A stretch of 64,000 nucleotides of DNA. Source: Pseudanabaena sp. lw0831. GTDB taxonomy: Bacteria; Cyanobacteriota; Cyanobacteriia; Pseudanabaenales; Pseudanabaenaceae. The notes below the pieces were generated by a model. The model saw only the letters and a list, made by a program, of their open reading frames with translations, was not told the DNA's origin and searched no databases. A program made the position numbers and the translations under genes. Within the stretch, counting starts at the first letter, position 1. The number at the start of each line of letters is the position of its first letter. Of this stretch, positions 35,186 to 43,881 are shown in pieces. The DNA is taken from contig NZ_BBJB01000016.1 of the NCBI RefSeq assembly GCF_016584665.1, positions 62,001 to 126,000 on the forward strand. The letters are read 5' to 3'.

Positions 35186-36334
35186 ATGCAAATCTCTCGG
35201 CGCAAATTTCTTAGACAAACTGCCTATGTCACATCGGCGATCGCTAGTGCATCAACTCTCGCTGCTTGTGGCATTTTTGAGAAGAGTCCCCAAGAAACGA
35301 AGGCTGGCGGAGATGAAGTAGAGCGACCAGTTACTCAAGACAAAAGCACTTTATATATTTATGGTTGGGCTACCTACGTTAACAATCAAGAAGTTTTAGA
35401 TAATTTCACGAAAGAAACTGGAATTAAAGTTGTTGGTGATACCTATGACTCTAATGAAGTCATGTTGGCAAAGCTAGAGGCTTCGGGCGGAAGATCGGGC
35501 TATAGCATCATTTATCCCAGTGACTATATGGTGACGCAGATGCGGGATTTAAAACTGTTAGCACCGCTTAATAAAAAGTTATTACCCAATATCAAAAATA
35601 TTGAGCCCAATTATTTAGATCTACCTCACGATCGCGGCGCTATATTCAGTATTCCTGTAAGTTTGGGGACAACTGGGTTTGCCTATAATGTTGAGGCAGT
35701 TAAGTCAATTATTGGGGAAGAGCCACTGGATTGGCGCTACCTATGGGATAACAAAGAAAAACTGCGAATTACCCTAGTTAATGATCCGCGTGAAGTGATC
35801 GGAATGGCTTTACATATTCTGGGGCATTCTTACAACACCAAAGAAATTGTAAAGATTGAGAAAGCTTTCCAAAAATTGCAGGAATTGACACCTGCGATCG
35901 CCAACTTTACCACCGATGCATGGCGTGAGCCTCTTGCTTCAGGGGATTTAATGATCTGCATGGCATTTTCAGGTGATGCGATCAGTTTGGCAAGGCAAGA
36001 TCCGAATATCAAATATGTGCTGCCCAATAACGGTACATCGATTTGGACTGATACCATGGCAATACCTAGAGGTGCGTCAAACATTGAAGGTGCTCATGCA
36101 TGGATAAATTATGTAATGCGACCTGAAGTTGCCGCTAAAATTAGTGATGCGAATAGTTTTGGTACAACTAATAAATTGGCAAAATCGATGATTCCTGACG
36201 ATCTGAAAGCGATTAAGGCTTTGGAACCATCGCAAGCAATTACTGCCAAAAGCGATCGCATTACCAAGCTCGATCCTGAAATCCTCCAAATATATGAAGG
36301 ATTCTGGACGCGCTTAACCACAGGTTTAGGATAA
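35186..36334 (+). CDS. potD: Polyamine-binding lipoprotein (PotD type)
   Basis: The extracytoplasmic substrate-binding protein of the importer, about 382 residues. The N-terminus RRKFLRQTAYVTSAIA carries a twin-arginine motif and ends in the lipobox LAAC, so it is probably exported folded via Tat and lipid-anchored. The mature part has the PotD pattern: LYIYGWATYVNNQEVLDNF, GYSIIYPSDYMVTQM, and WTDTMAIPRGASNIEGAHAW. The ATG at 35186 is required for this signal peptide; upstream in-frame codons overlap potA. The ligand is likely spermidine or putrescine; binding residues were not checked individually. Confidence 0.9.
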   Translation: MQISRRKFLRQTAYVTSAIASASTLAACGIFEKSPQETKAGGDEVERPVTQDKSTLYIYGWATYVNNQEVLDNFTKETGIKVVGDTYDSNEVMLAKLEASGGRSGYSIIYPSDYMVTQMRDLKLLAPLNKKLLPNIKNIEPNYLDLPHDRGAIFSIPVSLGTTGFAYNVEAVKSIIGEEPLDWRYLWDNKEKLRITLVNDPREVIGMALHILGHSYNTKEIVKIEKAFQKLQELTPAIANFTTDAWREPLASGDLMICMAFSGDAISLARQDPNIKYVLPNNGTSIWTDTMAIPRGASNIEGAHAWINYVMRPEVAAKISDANSFGTTNKLAKSMIPDDLKAIKALEPSQAITAKSDRITKLDPEILQIYEGFWTRLTTGLG

Positions 36335-36376
36335 AAAGCCTAGTTATGCGAGTTGCGCTTACAAGGAGCGACTCTC

Positions 36377-36439
36377 ATGACCTTTAAAGATCTCGCAATC
36401 ATTCCTGAAGACTCATATGACATCACCACATCCCCCTAA
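36377..36439 (+). CDS. Short upstream reading frame overlapping the acidic-tail gene
   Basis: ATG 36377 follows a strong AAGGAG by 9 nt and encodes 20 residues (MTFKDLAIIP and EDSYDITTSP) before TAA 36437-36439. It overlaps the first codons of the next gene in a different frame. The main gene's own start has a much poorer ribosome binding site. Translation of the short frame could deliver ribosomes to 36417, or it may be a relic of another gene start. Confidence 0.4.
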   Translation: MTFKDLAIIPEDSYDITTSP

Positions 36440-39149
36440 TCCAACTAGCAATATCTCTCTGGGTCATAATCCTTTTATCTGGGGAAATATCGCTTTACTT
36501 GCAGGTGTGCCTTGGTTATTGGCGCTGAGTATGGCTGGCTTAGCGGTGGGCGATCCAGTCTTTCCTGAGTGGTTTGAGATTTTTCTATTGGGATTTCCTG
36601 CGATCTCATTGGTGGCTTGGGTACAGTGGCAACAGCCGATCTCGCCATTTAGTTTATGGATTGTCTCGAAGCCAAGTGAGAGCCTAAGCGATCGAGAGCG
36701 TCAGATTTTGACTCTCGTTAAGCAACATAGTAATGGTTGGTATGTGACGGGTTGGATTGCTACTGCTGTTGCCATAGTCATGAGTGCTATATTTTGCAAG
36801 ATTTATATATCTGCACCATTAGCTCAGGCGATCGCCCCATTTCCTGCTGGTTTGCGATTGTTTGGTATCCTATGGGCTGAGATTTTCTTTTTATTAAGTA
36901 ATGTTTTGCTGCAAGCTGGGGTTTCAGCTTTGCGTATTAAGTTAACTGCGGAGTCAGAGTTAAACGGATTGAAGCCATTTAATCCTGAAAAAATTAAAAG
37001 TAGCTTTACAAGTATTGGCTTGCCATCGCCTCAGCTATTAAAGTTTTTTGAAGAAGATACAGCGATCGCTCAAGTATCAGATGAAGCGCCTCAAGGCGAA
37101 GTTGCTGAGCAGCCTTTAGATATAAATGAACCAAAAGAAGCTCCAGATGCTGAGGCAATAGAGCCTAGTAATTTTATTGCTGAAGTCGCGCCTGAGGCAG
37201 TGCCAGAAATCAATGCTCTTGTTGAAGATACGTTGTTTGAGACTGAGGCGATCGCAGACAAGGTAGAAGAGTTGATTGCAGATCCTGTTGAGTTTGTTGA
37301 AGATTCTGAAGATATAGAATCCTTGGACTCTACTGACACTATTTCACAACCTGAGATAGAAACAATTCCACATGAAGGAATTTTCCAAGAAACCGAAGAA
37401 TTAGAGCCTATTGAATTTTTTGCGGCTCCGAAACTTGAGGATTTAGATATTATAGATACTTCTTCAGAGCCAGAGTTTGAACCTGAGACGGATACAGAGG
37501 TTGCAGATGTTAGTCTAGACAATGATTTTGTTGAAGACGTTGCAGAATTAGAGATCGGTGCGATCGGTGCTGAAGAATTAGTAATAGAGATGATTTCTGA
37601 AACTGAAGCTGGACAGTTTATCGAAGAAATCCAGACCGAATCAAGTTTAGATATCGAAACTTCTCAGGCTGTGGAACTTGAACCTGCTGAGATTGTTGAG
37701 GAAATAGAGGTTGAGCTTTTTGGGGATATTACAGATCCTACATCAGAACCTGAGATTGAGGAATCTGCAACATCTGAGAATGCGGCTGTTTTAGAAGTAG
37801 CTGATGTTAGCTTAGATGAGCAGTTTGTTGATGAAGGTGAAGAACTAGAGATTAGTGAAATCATTGCTGAAGAATCGTTAATAGAGACAATTTCTGAGCC
37901 TGAAATTGAGCAATTTATTGAAGAACCTCGGATTGAGGTAACTTTAAATCAAGAAATTGTCCAAGAAAATGAAGAATTAAATCCGTTTGAGCTTGTTGAA
38001 GATGAAAAGTCTGATATTGGAGCAGCTTTAGATTCTACTGAAGGTGAGGCTAATCTGGATGAAGTGATTGCTGAAGAAGGTGATGAACTAGAGGCTTTTG
38101 AGACACCTGAAGAGCCTGAATTGACGTTTTTAGAAATTCCAGATGCTAGTCCAGAGGCAAAATTTGAAGAGACTGAACAAGATGAGGCTAACTTAGAACT
38201 TGCAATCACTGTTCAAGATGAGGAGTTTACAGAGGAAGATGAGGAATTAGAATCTCTTGAGAATATTGAAGATTATGAAGTTGAGGAGACTTCAAATACA
38301 ATTCTAACAAGTGATGATAGAAGGAGTCTTGATTTTTTGAAAAAGTCACGTAAAACTGGAGGATCGCAAAAAAAACAAGGATTTGGCAAATCTATAAAAC
38401 GTGATGTTGTCTCAAGCCCAGAAATTATAGAGCCTGAGTCTGCAAAAGCAACAGAACCAGAGGCGATACCAGAGGCGATCGCTGATCCTACAATCGAAAT
38501 TGAGTCAGATATTGAGTCGGATTTGGGATTCCCAGATCCCATCTCAGAGCCAGAGATGATTCAAAAATTTGATAAAGAGTTCGATCTTGAGGCGATCGCA
38601 ACACCCATTGAGGAAGATTTAGAAGCGTCAGAAATCAAAGCTCAAAATTTTGATGATGAATTAGATGAGCTTATTGCATTTAATGCCTATGTTGAGAATA
38701 TTCTACGAGAATACCTAGAAGAAAAAGACGAAGAATCTAAAAATGCAGAATCTTCGGATGAGGAAATTCCTGAGCAAGTTGATCCATCAATAGTCTTTGA
38801 TCCAACTATTGAAGCGATCGCGATCGCTAAAGAAAGTGTGGAAGCTTTTACTGAAAATCTCCCAGATGTAGAAACTCAAGTTTCTGCTGACATTGCTGAA
38901 GTGCTCTCTAATAATGAGCAAGCACCCCAAGATCCTGAATATTTGGTTCAAGAACTTCTCGTTGACAAGTTTTTAGCCAGAATAGAAGAACTGAATGTAG
39001 ACAAAGCTAACAAAGCTGCTATTGAGCAAACTACAGAAAATATCTCAAATCCTAATCCTGAGATTGATGAGTTTGCTGACCTTGAGGCGCTTTTAGATGG
39101 AAAACCCAAAAATCCTGATACTGATGATTTAAGCGATCGCAATGCCTGA
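36417..39149 (+). CDS. Low-complexity-tail membrane protein
   Basis: A 910-residue protein. The first ~180 residues carry four hydrophobic spans (about 20-44, 53-70, 107-128, 147-168). The remaining ~730 are extremely acidic (Glu/Asp-rich with Ile, Ala, Pro, Ser) and probably disordered. The tail has an internal repeat with 99-residue spacing (EVADVSLD at 361 and 460). One basic patch stands out at about 634-663 (DDRRSLDFLKKSRKTGGSQK and more). This is the plan of a cyanobacterial family described only by its low-complexity tail; function unknown. The 3' end overlaps pgeF by 21 nt, convergently. Confidence 0.8.
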   Translation: MTSPHPPNPTSNISLGHNPFIWGNIALLAGVPWLLALSMAGLAVGDPVFPEWFEIFLLGFPAISLVAWVQWQQPISPFSLWIVSKPSESLSDRERQILTLVKQHSNGWYVTGWIATAVAIVMSAIFCKIYISAPLAQAIAPFPAGLRLFGILWAEIFFLLSNVLLQAGVSALRIKLTAESELNGLKPFNPEKIKSSFTSIGLPSPQLLKFFEEDTAIAQVSDEAPQGEVAEQPLDINEPKEAPDAEAIEPSNFIAEVAPEAVPEINALVEDTLFETEAIADKVEELIADPVEFVEDSEDIESLDSTDTISQPEIETIPHEGIFQETEELEPIEFFAAPKLEDLDIIDTSSEPEFEPETDTEVADVSLDNDFVEDVAELEIGAIGAEELVIEMISETEAGQFIEEIQTESSLDIETSQAVELEPAEIVEEIEVELFGDITDPTSEPEIEESATSENAAVLEVADVSLDEQFVDEGEELEISEIIAEESLIETISEPEIEQFIEEPRIEVTLNQEIVQENEELNPFELVEDEKSDIGAALDSTEGEANLDEVIAEEGDELEAFETPEEPELTFLEIPDASPEAKFEETEQDEANLELAITVQDEEFTEEDEELESLENIEDYEVEETSNTILTSDDRRSLDFLKKSRKTGGSQKKQGFGKSIKRDVVSSPEIIEPESAKATEPEAIPEAIADPTIEIESDIESDLGFPDPISEPEMIQKFDKEFDLEAIATPIEEDLEASEIKAQNFDDELDELIAFNAYVENILREYLEEKDEESKNAESSDEEIPEQVDPSIVFDPTIEAIAIAKESVEAFTENLPDVETQVSADIAEVLSNNEQAPQDPEYLVQELLVDKFLARIEELNVDKANKAAIEQTTENISNPNPEIDEFADLEALLDGKPKNPDTDDLSDRNA

Positions 39150-39875
39150 CCATTGAACTTGCGGCGCTCTGGGGTGTGGATTAGGGTTGTTCAGAAAATA
39201 ACGTCGATAGGAAAAGAATATCTCCTCATGTTGTAGCGTGCAGTAGGGGGCGATCGCCACATTTTCTACTGACATTCCTAACTCTTGAAGCTGTTGCAAT
39301 TGGACTTGACGCAAATCGAGTTTGACTCGTTCTGGATGCTCATCAGGCTGCAACCCAACTGTTTGATTAATCGTTGCTGTTACCTGTTGTGCAACATCTT
39401 GTGACACTTGATAAGCCCTTCCCGAAATTGCTGGCCCAAGCGCCACTCGCAAATCTTGTAACTCACTGCCTCGATCGCATAATGTTGCGATCGCCTTAGT
39501 CACAATCCCCGCAGCAGTGCCGCGCCAACCTGCATGGACAGCCGCCACTGAACCTAGCTTGCGATCGCCAATTAAAACAGGCACACAGTCAGCAGTACAA
39601 ACCCACACCGACCGATTATTTCCGTTGCGTGTTGCCCAGACTCCATCAGCTTCAGGTAAGTTAGCGTTTGGAGCAATTTCGATTTCATCAGCATGGATCA
39701 AGCGATTCCCATGTACTTGTTTGGCTCGATAGGATTTTCCCGTTTCTACGAGATGATTATGCAGATCGATTGGTAATTTGGGAGCGTGCGATCGTGTAAA
39801 AAATCCATGTTGCCAGTCAGCAAGTAAATCGCAAGTTAGTACGCCGTCTCGCCATTGCCATTGATTTGCGTTCAT
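39129..39875 (-). CDS. pgeF: Peptidoglycan editing factor (multicopper polyphenol oxidase/laccase family)
   Basis: A 248-residue YfiH/PgeF protein. Family members remove wrongly incorporated amino acids from muropeptide precursors and also show purine nucleoside phosphorylase or deaminase activity. Conserved segments are AKQVHGNRLIHAD, EADGVWATRNGN, VCTADCVPVLIGDRK (catalytic Cys), VAAVHAGWRGTAAGIV (catalytic His) and LGPAISGRAYQVSQDV. All expected metal or catalytic residues are present. ATG 39875. Its last 21 nt overlap the end of the acidic-tail gene, and no hairpin separates these convergent genes. Confidence 0.92.
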   Translation of the reverse strand: MNANQWQWRDGVLTCDLLADWQHGFFTRSHAPKLPIDLHNHLVETGKSYRAKQVHGNRLIHADEIEIAPNANLPEADGVWATRNGNNRSVWVCTADCVPVLIGDRKLGSVAAVHAGWRGTAAGIVTKAIATLCDRGSELQDLRVALGPAISGRAYQVSQDVAQQVTATINQTVGLQPDEHPERVKLDLRQVQLQQLQELGMSVENVAIAPYCTLQHEEIFFSYRRYFLNNPNPHPRAPQVQWSGIAIA

Positions 39876-39925
39876 TGATTTAGAGTCTTAAAAATAATCA
39901 AGCGTCAATAGTCTCGATCCTAACC

Positions 39926-39972
39926 CAAAAAGCAGAAGAAGTTGCCCGATAGGCAACTTCTTCTGCTTTTTG
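39926..39972 (-). terminator. 21-bp perfect hairpin between pgeF and carbonic anhydrase genes
   Basis: Arms 39926-39946 and 39952-39972 flank a 5-nt loop, 12 nt beyond the carbonic anhydrase stop. A5 and T5 runs bound the stem. It terminates the carbonic anhydrase message ahead of pgeF. Confidence 0.87.
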
Positions 39973-39983
39973 AACTAATGAGT

Positions 39984-40763
39984 TTAACGATGCAACTGCA
40001 CAGATCTACCATTGATAGGTTGAATTGGACGAGCATCGACTTGATAAAGCTTTTCAAAAGCTTCGATTTGCTCCTCAGAGATAGTCATAGGCTCCACAAA
40101 AACATTCCATTTAACGCCTTCGCTACATGGTGGAGTAGTTAAAGAACCTGCGTAACTATAGTAAGCTTTACTAATCGGCAAGAGCTTCACAGCATTGATC
40201 GTGATATTACTGACAGTATTGGTTTTGCCAGTAGCAGGAATATTTTTCCAGACTTCTTCAATTAGAGGATTTGCCTTGCCTTTAGTAAGCATAACTCCCA
40301 CTACGGCAAGTTTACCAGTTTCATTGCGATGAACTAAATGTAGTTCCATTGCAGCAGCCTTGTCATTGATTTCATGTTCACTAGGAGTATGAAAATGGAA
40401 CTGAATAAGTGCATACTTCTCTCCATCAATAGTAACAGTGCTACCTTCAGCATAGTTCACTTGAATTGTGTGACCATTATTGATAACCACTAAGGGAGAA
40501 GCTTTATAGTCAAAGCTGATTTTTGAAGGAGTGCTTTCTACAGTATTTTTGATATTGATAGGAGATTGATCTCGACCTGACTCACATAGTGCAAAATCTT
40601 TGCTAAGGCTACCCCATTGAGTTGGATTTTCTGCTCCTCCGTAGCGCCAATGAGGAGCAACTTCTCCTGCCAAAGCGGGTGTCGATATTGTTGATAATGT
40701 CGCTATGAAGATCGTCAATAGCAACATCACCTTCTTGCCATGATTCTTGTTTCGTGAGTTCAT
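39984..40763 (-). CDS. Secreted alpha-class carbonic anhydrase
   Basis: Interconverts CO2 and bicarbonate outside the cytoplasm; the cyanobacterial counterpart is EcaA. The 259 residues start with a signal peptide cut near ALA-GE (about 32). The zinc ligands H123, H125 and H142 are in place (LIQFHFHTPSEHEI, MELHLVHRN). SPINI and the C-terminal SLTTPPCSEGVKWNV with its conserved Thr and disulphide Cys are also present, with Cys60 as the likely partner. It is monocistronic. The length is normal, so it should be active. Confidence 0.94.
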   Translation of the reverse strand: MNSRNKNHGKKVMLLLTIFIATLSTISTPALAGEVAPHWRYGGAENPTQWGSLSKDFALCESGRDQSPINIKNTVESTPSKISFDYKASPLVVINNGHTIQVNYAEGSTVTIDGEKYALIQFHFHTPSEHEINDKAAAMELHLVHRNETGKLAVVGVMLTKGKANPLIEEVWKNIPATGKTNTVSNITINAVKLLPISKAYYSYAGSLTTPPCSEGVKWNVFVEPMTISEEQIEAFEKLYQVDARPIQPINGRSVQLHR

Positions 40764-40879
40764 TAAAATGCTAGCTCTTTTCTGAAAGACAAGGTAAATA
40801 TAGCTGATGTAGCTTAAAGTCTCCTAACTTTCTACAATTTTTTACAAATATGTTTGTCTCAAATAAATTAGGAAAAGAC

Positions 40880-40932
40880 AAAACCCATAAAGTAGAGACT
40901 GCAAGAAGCACCGTTTGTACTTTATGGGTTTT
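40880..40932. repeat. 15-bp inverted repeat with long loop between divergent genes
   Basis: Perfect arms 40880-40894 and 40918-40932 flank a 23-nt loop. It lies between the divergent carbonic anhydrase and ycf51 genes, 72 nt before the latter. It is not at a 3' end. Confidence 0.7.
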
Positions 40933-41003
40933 ATTTGGTTTGCAGAGCAAAGGGCTATAAAATGGATTGAGTAGTTATCTAAAAATTTACAATAAATTAA
41001 TTT

Positions 41004-41516
41004 ATGTCGCTAACGCCTGCTTTATTTGGTCAACTCGCACAAGCAATGGGCATATTTGTATTGGTCTGTGCCTTAATTACAGGATTAGCTGTAACATTTA
41101 AGTGGAGTTGGCGCTATCGAATGGTGGGCGCAACCCTATTTTCGGTTGTTTTGGTTGTTGGGCTTTTCTCCCTTAGCTTTGAGCCAATTACGCGCTCATC
41201 CATTCAAGGCTCTGTCCCATTTAAGCTTGTTTACGATCGCTTTGGTCCAAATGCCACGATCGCTGTCGCTCCGACAATTACTCCTGAACAACTTGAAGCA
41301 ACTTTAAAACAAGCTAGTAGTAACCTATTTTCGTCTGGTCGTAATGCCCAAGGTGAATCGCAGTTGACTATTTATGCCCGCACAGTTGTGCATCCTCGCG
41401 AAGGCGTATCTAAGCCGCTATATCTAGGTCGAGTCAAGCGATCGTTAAACTTACGCAATGATCCCAATATAGAAGTAGATATTTTCACTGATAAATTTGC
41501 TGAATTAAGTAGCTAG
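41004..41516 (+). CDS. ycf51: Ycf51 family protein
   Basis: A 170-residue protein of the Ycf51 (DUF2518) family, conserved in cyanobacteria and encoded in red-algal plastids. Two membrane helices lie at about 10-32 and 40-58. The soluble part holds the family's VPFKLVYDRFGPNATIAVAP, TPEQLEATLKQASSNLFSSG, ARTVVHPREGVSKPLYLGRV and KRSLNLR. The molecular function is not known. It is monocistronic, with a 24-bp hairpin just after the stop. Confidence 0.88.
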   Translation: MSLTPALFGQLAQAMGIFVLVCALITGLAVTFKWSWRYRMVGATLFSVVLVVGLFSLSFEPITRSSIQGSVPFKLVYDRFGPNATIAVAPTITPEQLEATLKQASSNLFSSGRNAQGESQLTIYARTVVHPREGVSKPLYLGRVKRSLNLRNDPNIEVDIFTDKFAELSS

Positions 41517-41534
41517 GCAAAAGAAAGCTTAAGA

Positions 41535-41585
41535 ATCCAAAAAGACAAATCGCCCGCTACGCGGGCGATTTGTCTTTTTGGATTT
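41535..41585 (+). terminator. 24-bp perfect hairpin, TAC loop, after ycf51
   Basis: Arms 41535-41558 and 41562-41585 close on TAC (core CCGCTACGCGG, the complement of the 30947 core). It starts 18 nt after the ycf51 stop. Confidence 0.88.
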
Positions 41586-41666
41586 TAGTTTTTATTCTTT
41601 AATCTATTTTCAGTAAAGATATGGTTTAATTTTATCAATTATCCTTAAAGAACTATAAAAATAATT

Positions 41667-43781
41667 GTGAAAAAGCTTTTCTCTGAGACTTTGTTAGCAT
41701 TGTTTGACTGTGCAAATCGCATTAGTGAATCAGAAGCATTAACTAAACAACAACAAGATGATTTACAAAGCATAAAATCTTTTGGGGAAACGCTAGCAAT
41801 CTGCTTTGATAATGCAGAAAGAGAGATAAATATTCTCAAACAAAGAATTAAAAGACTTGATCGATCCAATCCAAGCTTAGAATTTGATAATGAAAATGAA
41901 ACCTATACTTTGATAGCATTGATTTTTGCTCGTCTTAGACAATCAATTAATATTGATGAATTACTAGGTAACGTTGCTTTAGAGGTTCACCAGTTACTAC
42001 AAAGCGATCAAGTAATTGTTTATCAATTAGCAGATCAAGATATACAAACAATTCAATACGAGGTTGTTAATGATTCTAGATACTCGCTTCTAGGGCAGGC
42101 TGCGCCATCAATTTATACCGATCTACAATGGCTAGAAAAATTTCAAACATCCATTAGTCAGGTTATTAATGATGTTGCCGATGCTGATTCTGATCCTCTA
42201 ATTTCTAGTTCGCTCATGCCATTAGGCATCCATTCAGCGATCGCTATTGCTATTCCTAGCGGTAAAAAATTATGGGGGCTATTAATATTACATCAATATA
42301 ATATTCCATGCGATTGGCGAAATTGGGAAATTGAACTTCTTGAAAAGATAGGAATTCAATTAGCAATTTCAATTCATCAAATGAAATTACTGGTTAAGTC
42401 TGACGATATAAGAATCGAACGAGATCAAATCATTGCCAGATTACTTTATAACCAGCTTCATGACTCATTGACAGATCTGCCCAATCGAGACTCATTTATG
42501 GAGTCTCTGGATCTAGCATTTACAAAATTACAAACTGATAATGAGCGTAACTTTGCGGTCTTATTTATCGATTGCGATCGCTTCAAATCAATTAATGATA
42601 GTTTTGGAACTGCAATTGGTAATCAATTATTGCAGGAAATTAGTAAGCGCATAGCTATATATCGCAACAATAATATAACTATGGCAAGAATTGATAGCGA
42701 TGAATTTGTACTCTTAGTTGAAAATATCGGCACAGATAATCTTGAGAGAGAAAGTTGTCTCACACAATTAGCTGGTCAAATCCTAGAAAGTATTGGGGAG
42801 CCATTTCTTATTAATGATTATCAAATTCTTACCTCTGTTAGTATTGGCATAGCTATTAGCGATCTTGAATATGTTTGTGCAAACGAGATTTTACGAGATG
42901 CCAATCTTGCGATGCACCATTCACGCAGTCTTGGCAGGGGTAAACAAGCATTATTTACAACTAGCATGAATCAAGGCGCAAAGGTTCGTTGGCAACTAGA
43001 GTCTGACTTGCGCCAAGCGATCGCACGTCAGGAATTTTATTTGGTCTATCAGCCTATAGTTTCATTACATCAACATGATTTATCAGGATTTGAAGTTTTA
43101 CTACGTTGGATGCATCCATTACAAGGGCTGATTTCTCCGATGGAATTTTTAGCGATCGCGGAAGAAACTGGAGAGATTGTTCAGATCGGTTATTGGGTTT
43201 TAGAAACAGCTTGTAGACAGTTACATCAATGGCAACAAGAATTCCCTAATATTCCACCAATTACCATAGCAATTAATGTTTCTACGATCCAAGTAATCCA
43301 ACCCGAATTTGTTGAAAGAATTCAATCAATAATTTCAGAATATCAAATTTTGCCTAGTTTGATTAAGTTGGAAATTACCGAAACAATGCTGATGGATAAT
43401 ATCGAAATTTCTTCGCAAAAATTGGAGCAACTTCGAGGAATTGGTGTACAAGTTTATATCGATGACTTTGGTACTGGTTATTCTTCCTTTAGCTACCTAC
43501 AAACCTTACCAATTGATGTTTTAAAAATTGATCGTAGTTTCACGAATAGAGTCTCTACTGACATTAAAAGTCAAAGAATTGTGCAGTCAATTTTGCGCTT
43601 AGCTAACAATCTTGGCATGGGAATTGTCATTGAGGGCGTGGAAACATCTCAAGAGTTAGATTATTTTGAAACGTTAGGTGGCAGTAGTATTGAAGTACAA
43701 GGTTACTTTATTTCGCATCCGTTAGATAGCGAAAAAGCAACTCAATGGATTCAATCAACAACTTATTCCCTTCCCATTTAA
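41667..43781 (+). CDS. GAF-GGDEF-EAL protein with degenerate GGDEF, probable c-di-GMP phosphodiesterase
   Basis: A 704-residue cytoplasmic signalling protein. Residues 85-240 form a GAF sensor; 265-425 a GGDEF domain; 440-695 an EAL domain. The diguanylate cyclase signature is degenerate: RIDSDEF (D343-S344-D345-E346-F347) replaces GGDEF, so synthesis is unlikely. The EAL domain looks active: EVLLRW (476-481, an accepted EAL variant), INVST, LEITETMLMDN, IDDFGTGYSSFSYL, KIDRSF and IEGVET. The GAF domain lacks the Cys-His of a bilin-binding site. Start GTG 41667. It likely lowers c-di-GMP in response to a GAF ligand. Confidence 0.92.
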   Translation: MKKLFSETLLALFDCANRISESEALTKQQQDDLQSIKSFGETLAICFDNAEREINILKQRIKRLDRSNPSLEFDNENETYTLIALIFARLRQSINIDELLGNVALEVHQLLQSDQVIVYQLADQDIQTIQYEVVNDSRYSLLGQAAPSIYTDLQWLEKFQTSISQVINDVADADSDPLISSSLMPLGIHSAIAIAIPSGKKLWGLLILHQYNIPCDWRNWEIELLEKIGIQLAISIHQMKLLVKSDDIRIERDQIIARLLYNQLHDSLTDLPNRDSFMESLDLAFTKLQTDNERNFAVLFIDCDRFKSINDSFGTAIGNQLLQEISKRIAIYRNNNITMARIDSDEFVLLVENIGTDNLERESCLTQLAGQILESIGEPFLINDYQILTSVSIGIAISDLEYVCANEILRDANLAMHHSRSLGRGKQALFTTSMNQGAKVRWQLESDLRQAIARQEFYLVYQPIVSLHQHDLSGFEVLLRWMHPLQGLISPMEFLAIAEETGEIVQIGYWVLETACRQLHQWQQEFPNIPPITIAINVSTIQVIQPEFVERIQSIISEYQILPSLIKLEITETMLMDNIEISSQKLEQLRGIGVQVYIDDFGTGYSSFSYLQTLPIDVLKIDRSFTNRVSTDIKSQRIVQSILRLANNLGMGIVIEGVETSQELDYFETLGGSSIEVQGYFISHPLDSEKATQWIQSTTYSLPI

Positions 43782-43794
43782 TAGTTAGTGGTGT

Positions 43795-43807
43795 GTGGCA
43801 AAGCCAC
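43795..43807. repeat. Short AAA-loop hairpin, partial family C element
   Basis: GTGGCAAAGCCAC follows TTAGTGGTGT. The core and left flank match the larger elements at 45499-45549 and 50200-50244; the rest is missing. It lies just after the GGDEF/EAL stop. Confidence 0.55.
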
Positions 43808-43812
43808 GTACC

Positions 43813-43881
43813 TCAATTGATCCCTAAAAAAGCGAATGGTGGCGTGAAGCATCGCCATTTGCCTTTTTAGGGATCAATTGA
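43813..43881. terminator. Long bidirectional hairpin between convergent genes
   Basis: Eighteen perfect outer base pairs (43813-43830 with 43864-43881) continue into a further imperfect stem (to 43841/43853). The right arm includes the codons TCA ATT GAT CCC TAA that end the kinase gene. It can terminate both convergent genes. Confidence 0.82.

Noticed and set aside
37091-39142. Several serine-rich minus-strand frames
   Set aside because: They are antisense of the Glu/Asp-rich tail; acidic codons read backwards as Ser/Phe/Leu.
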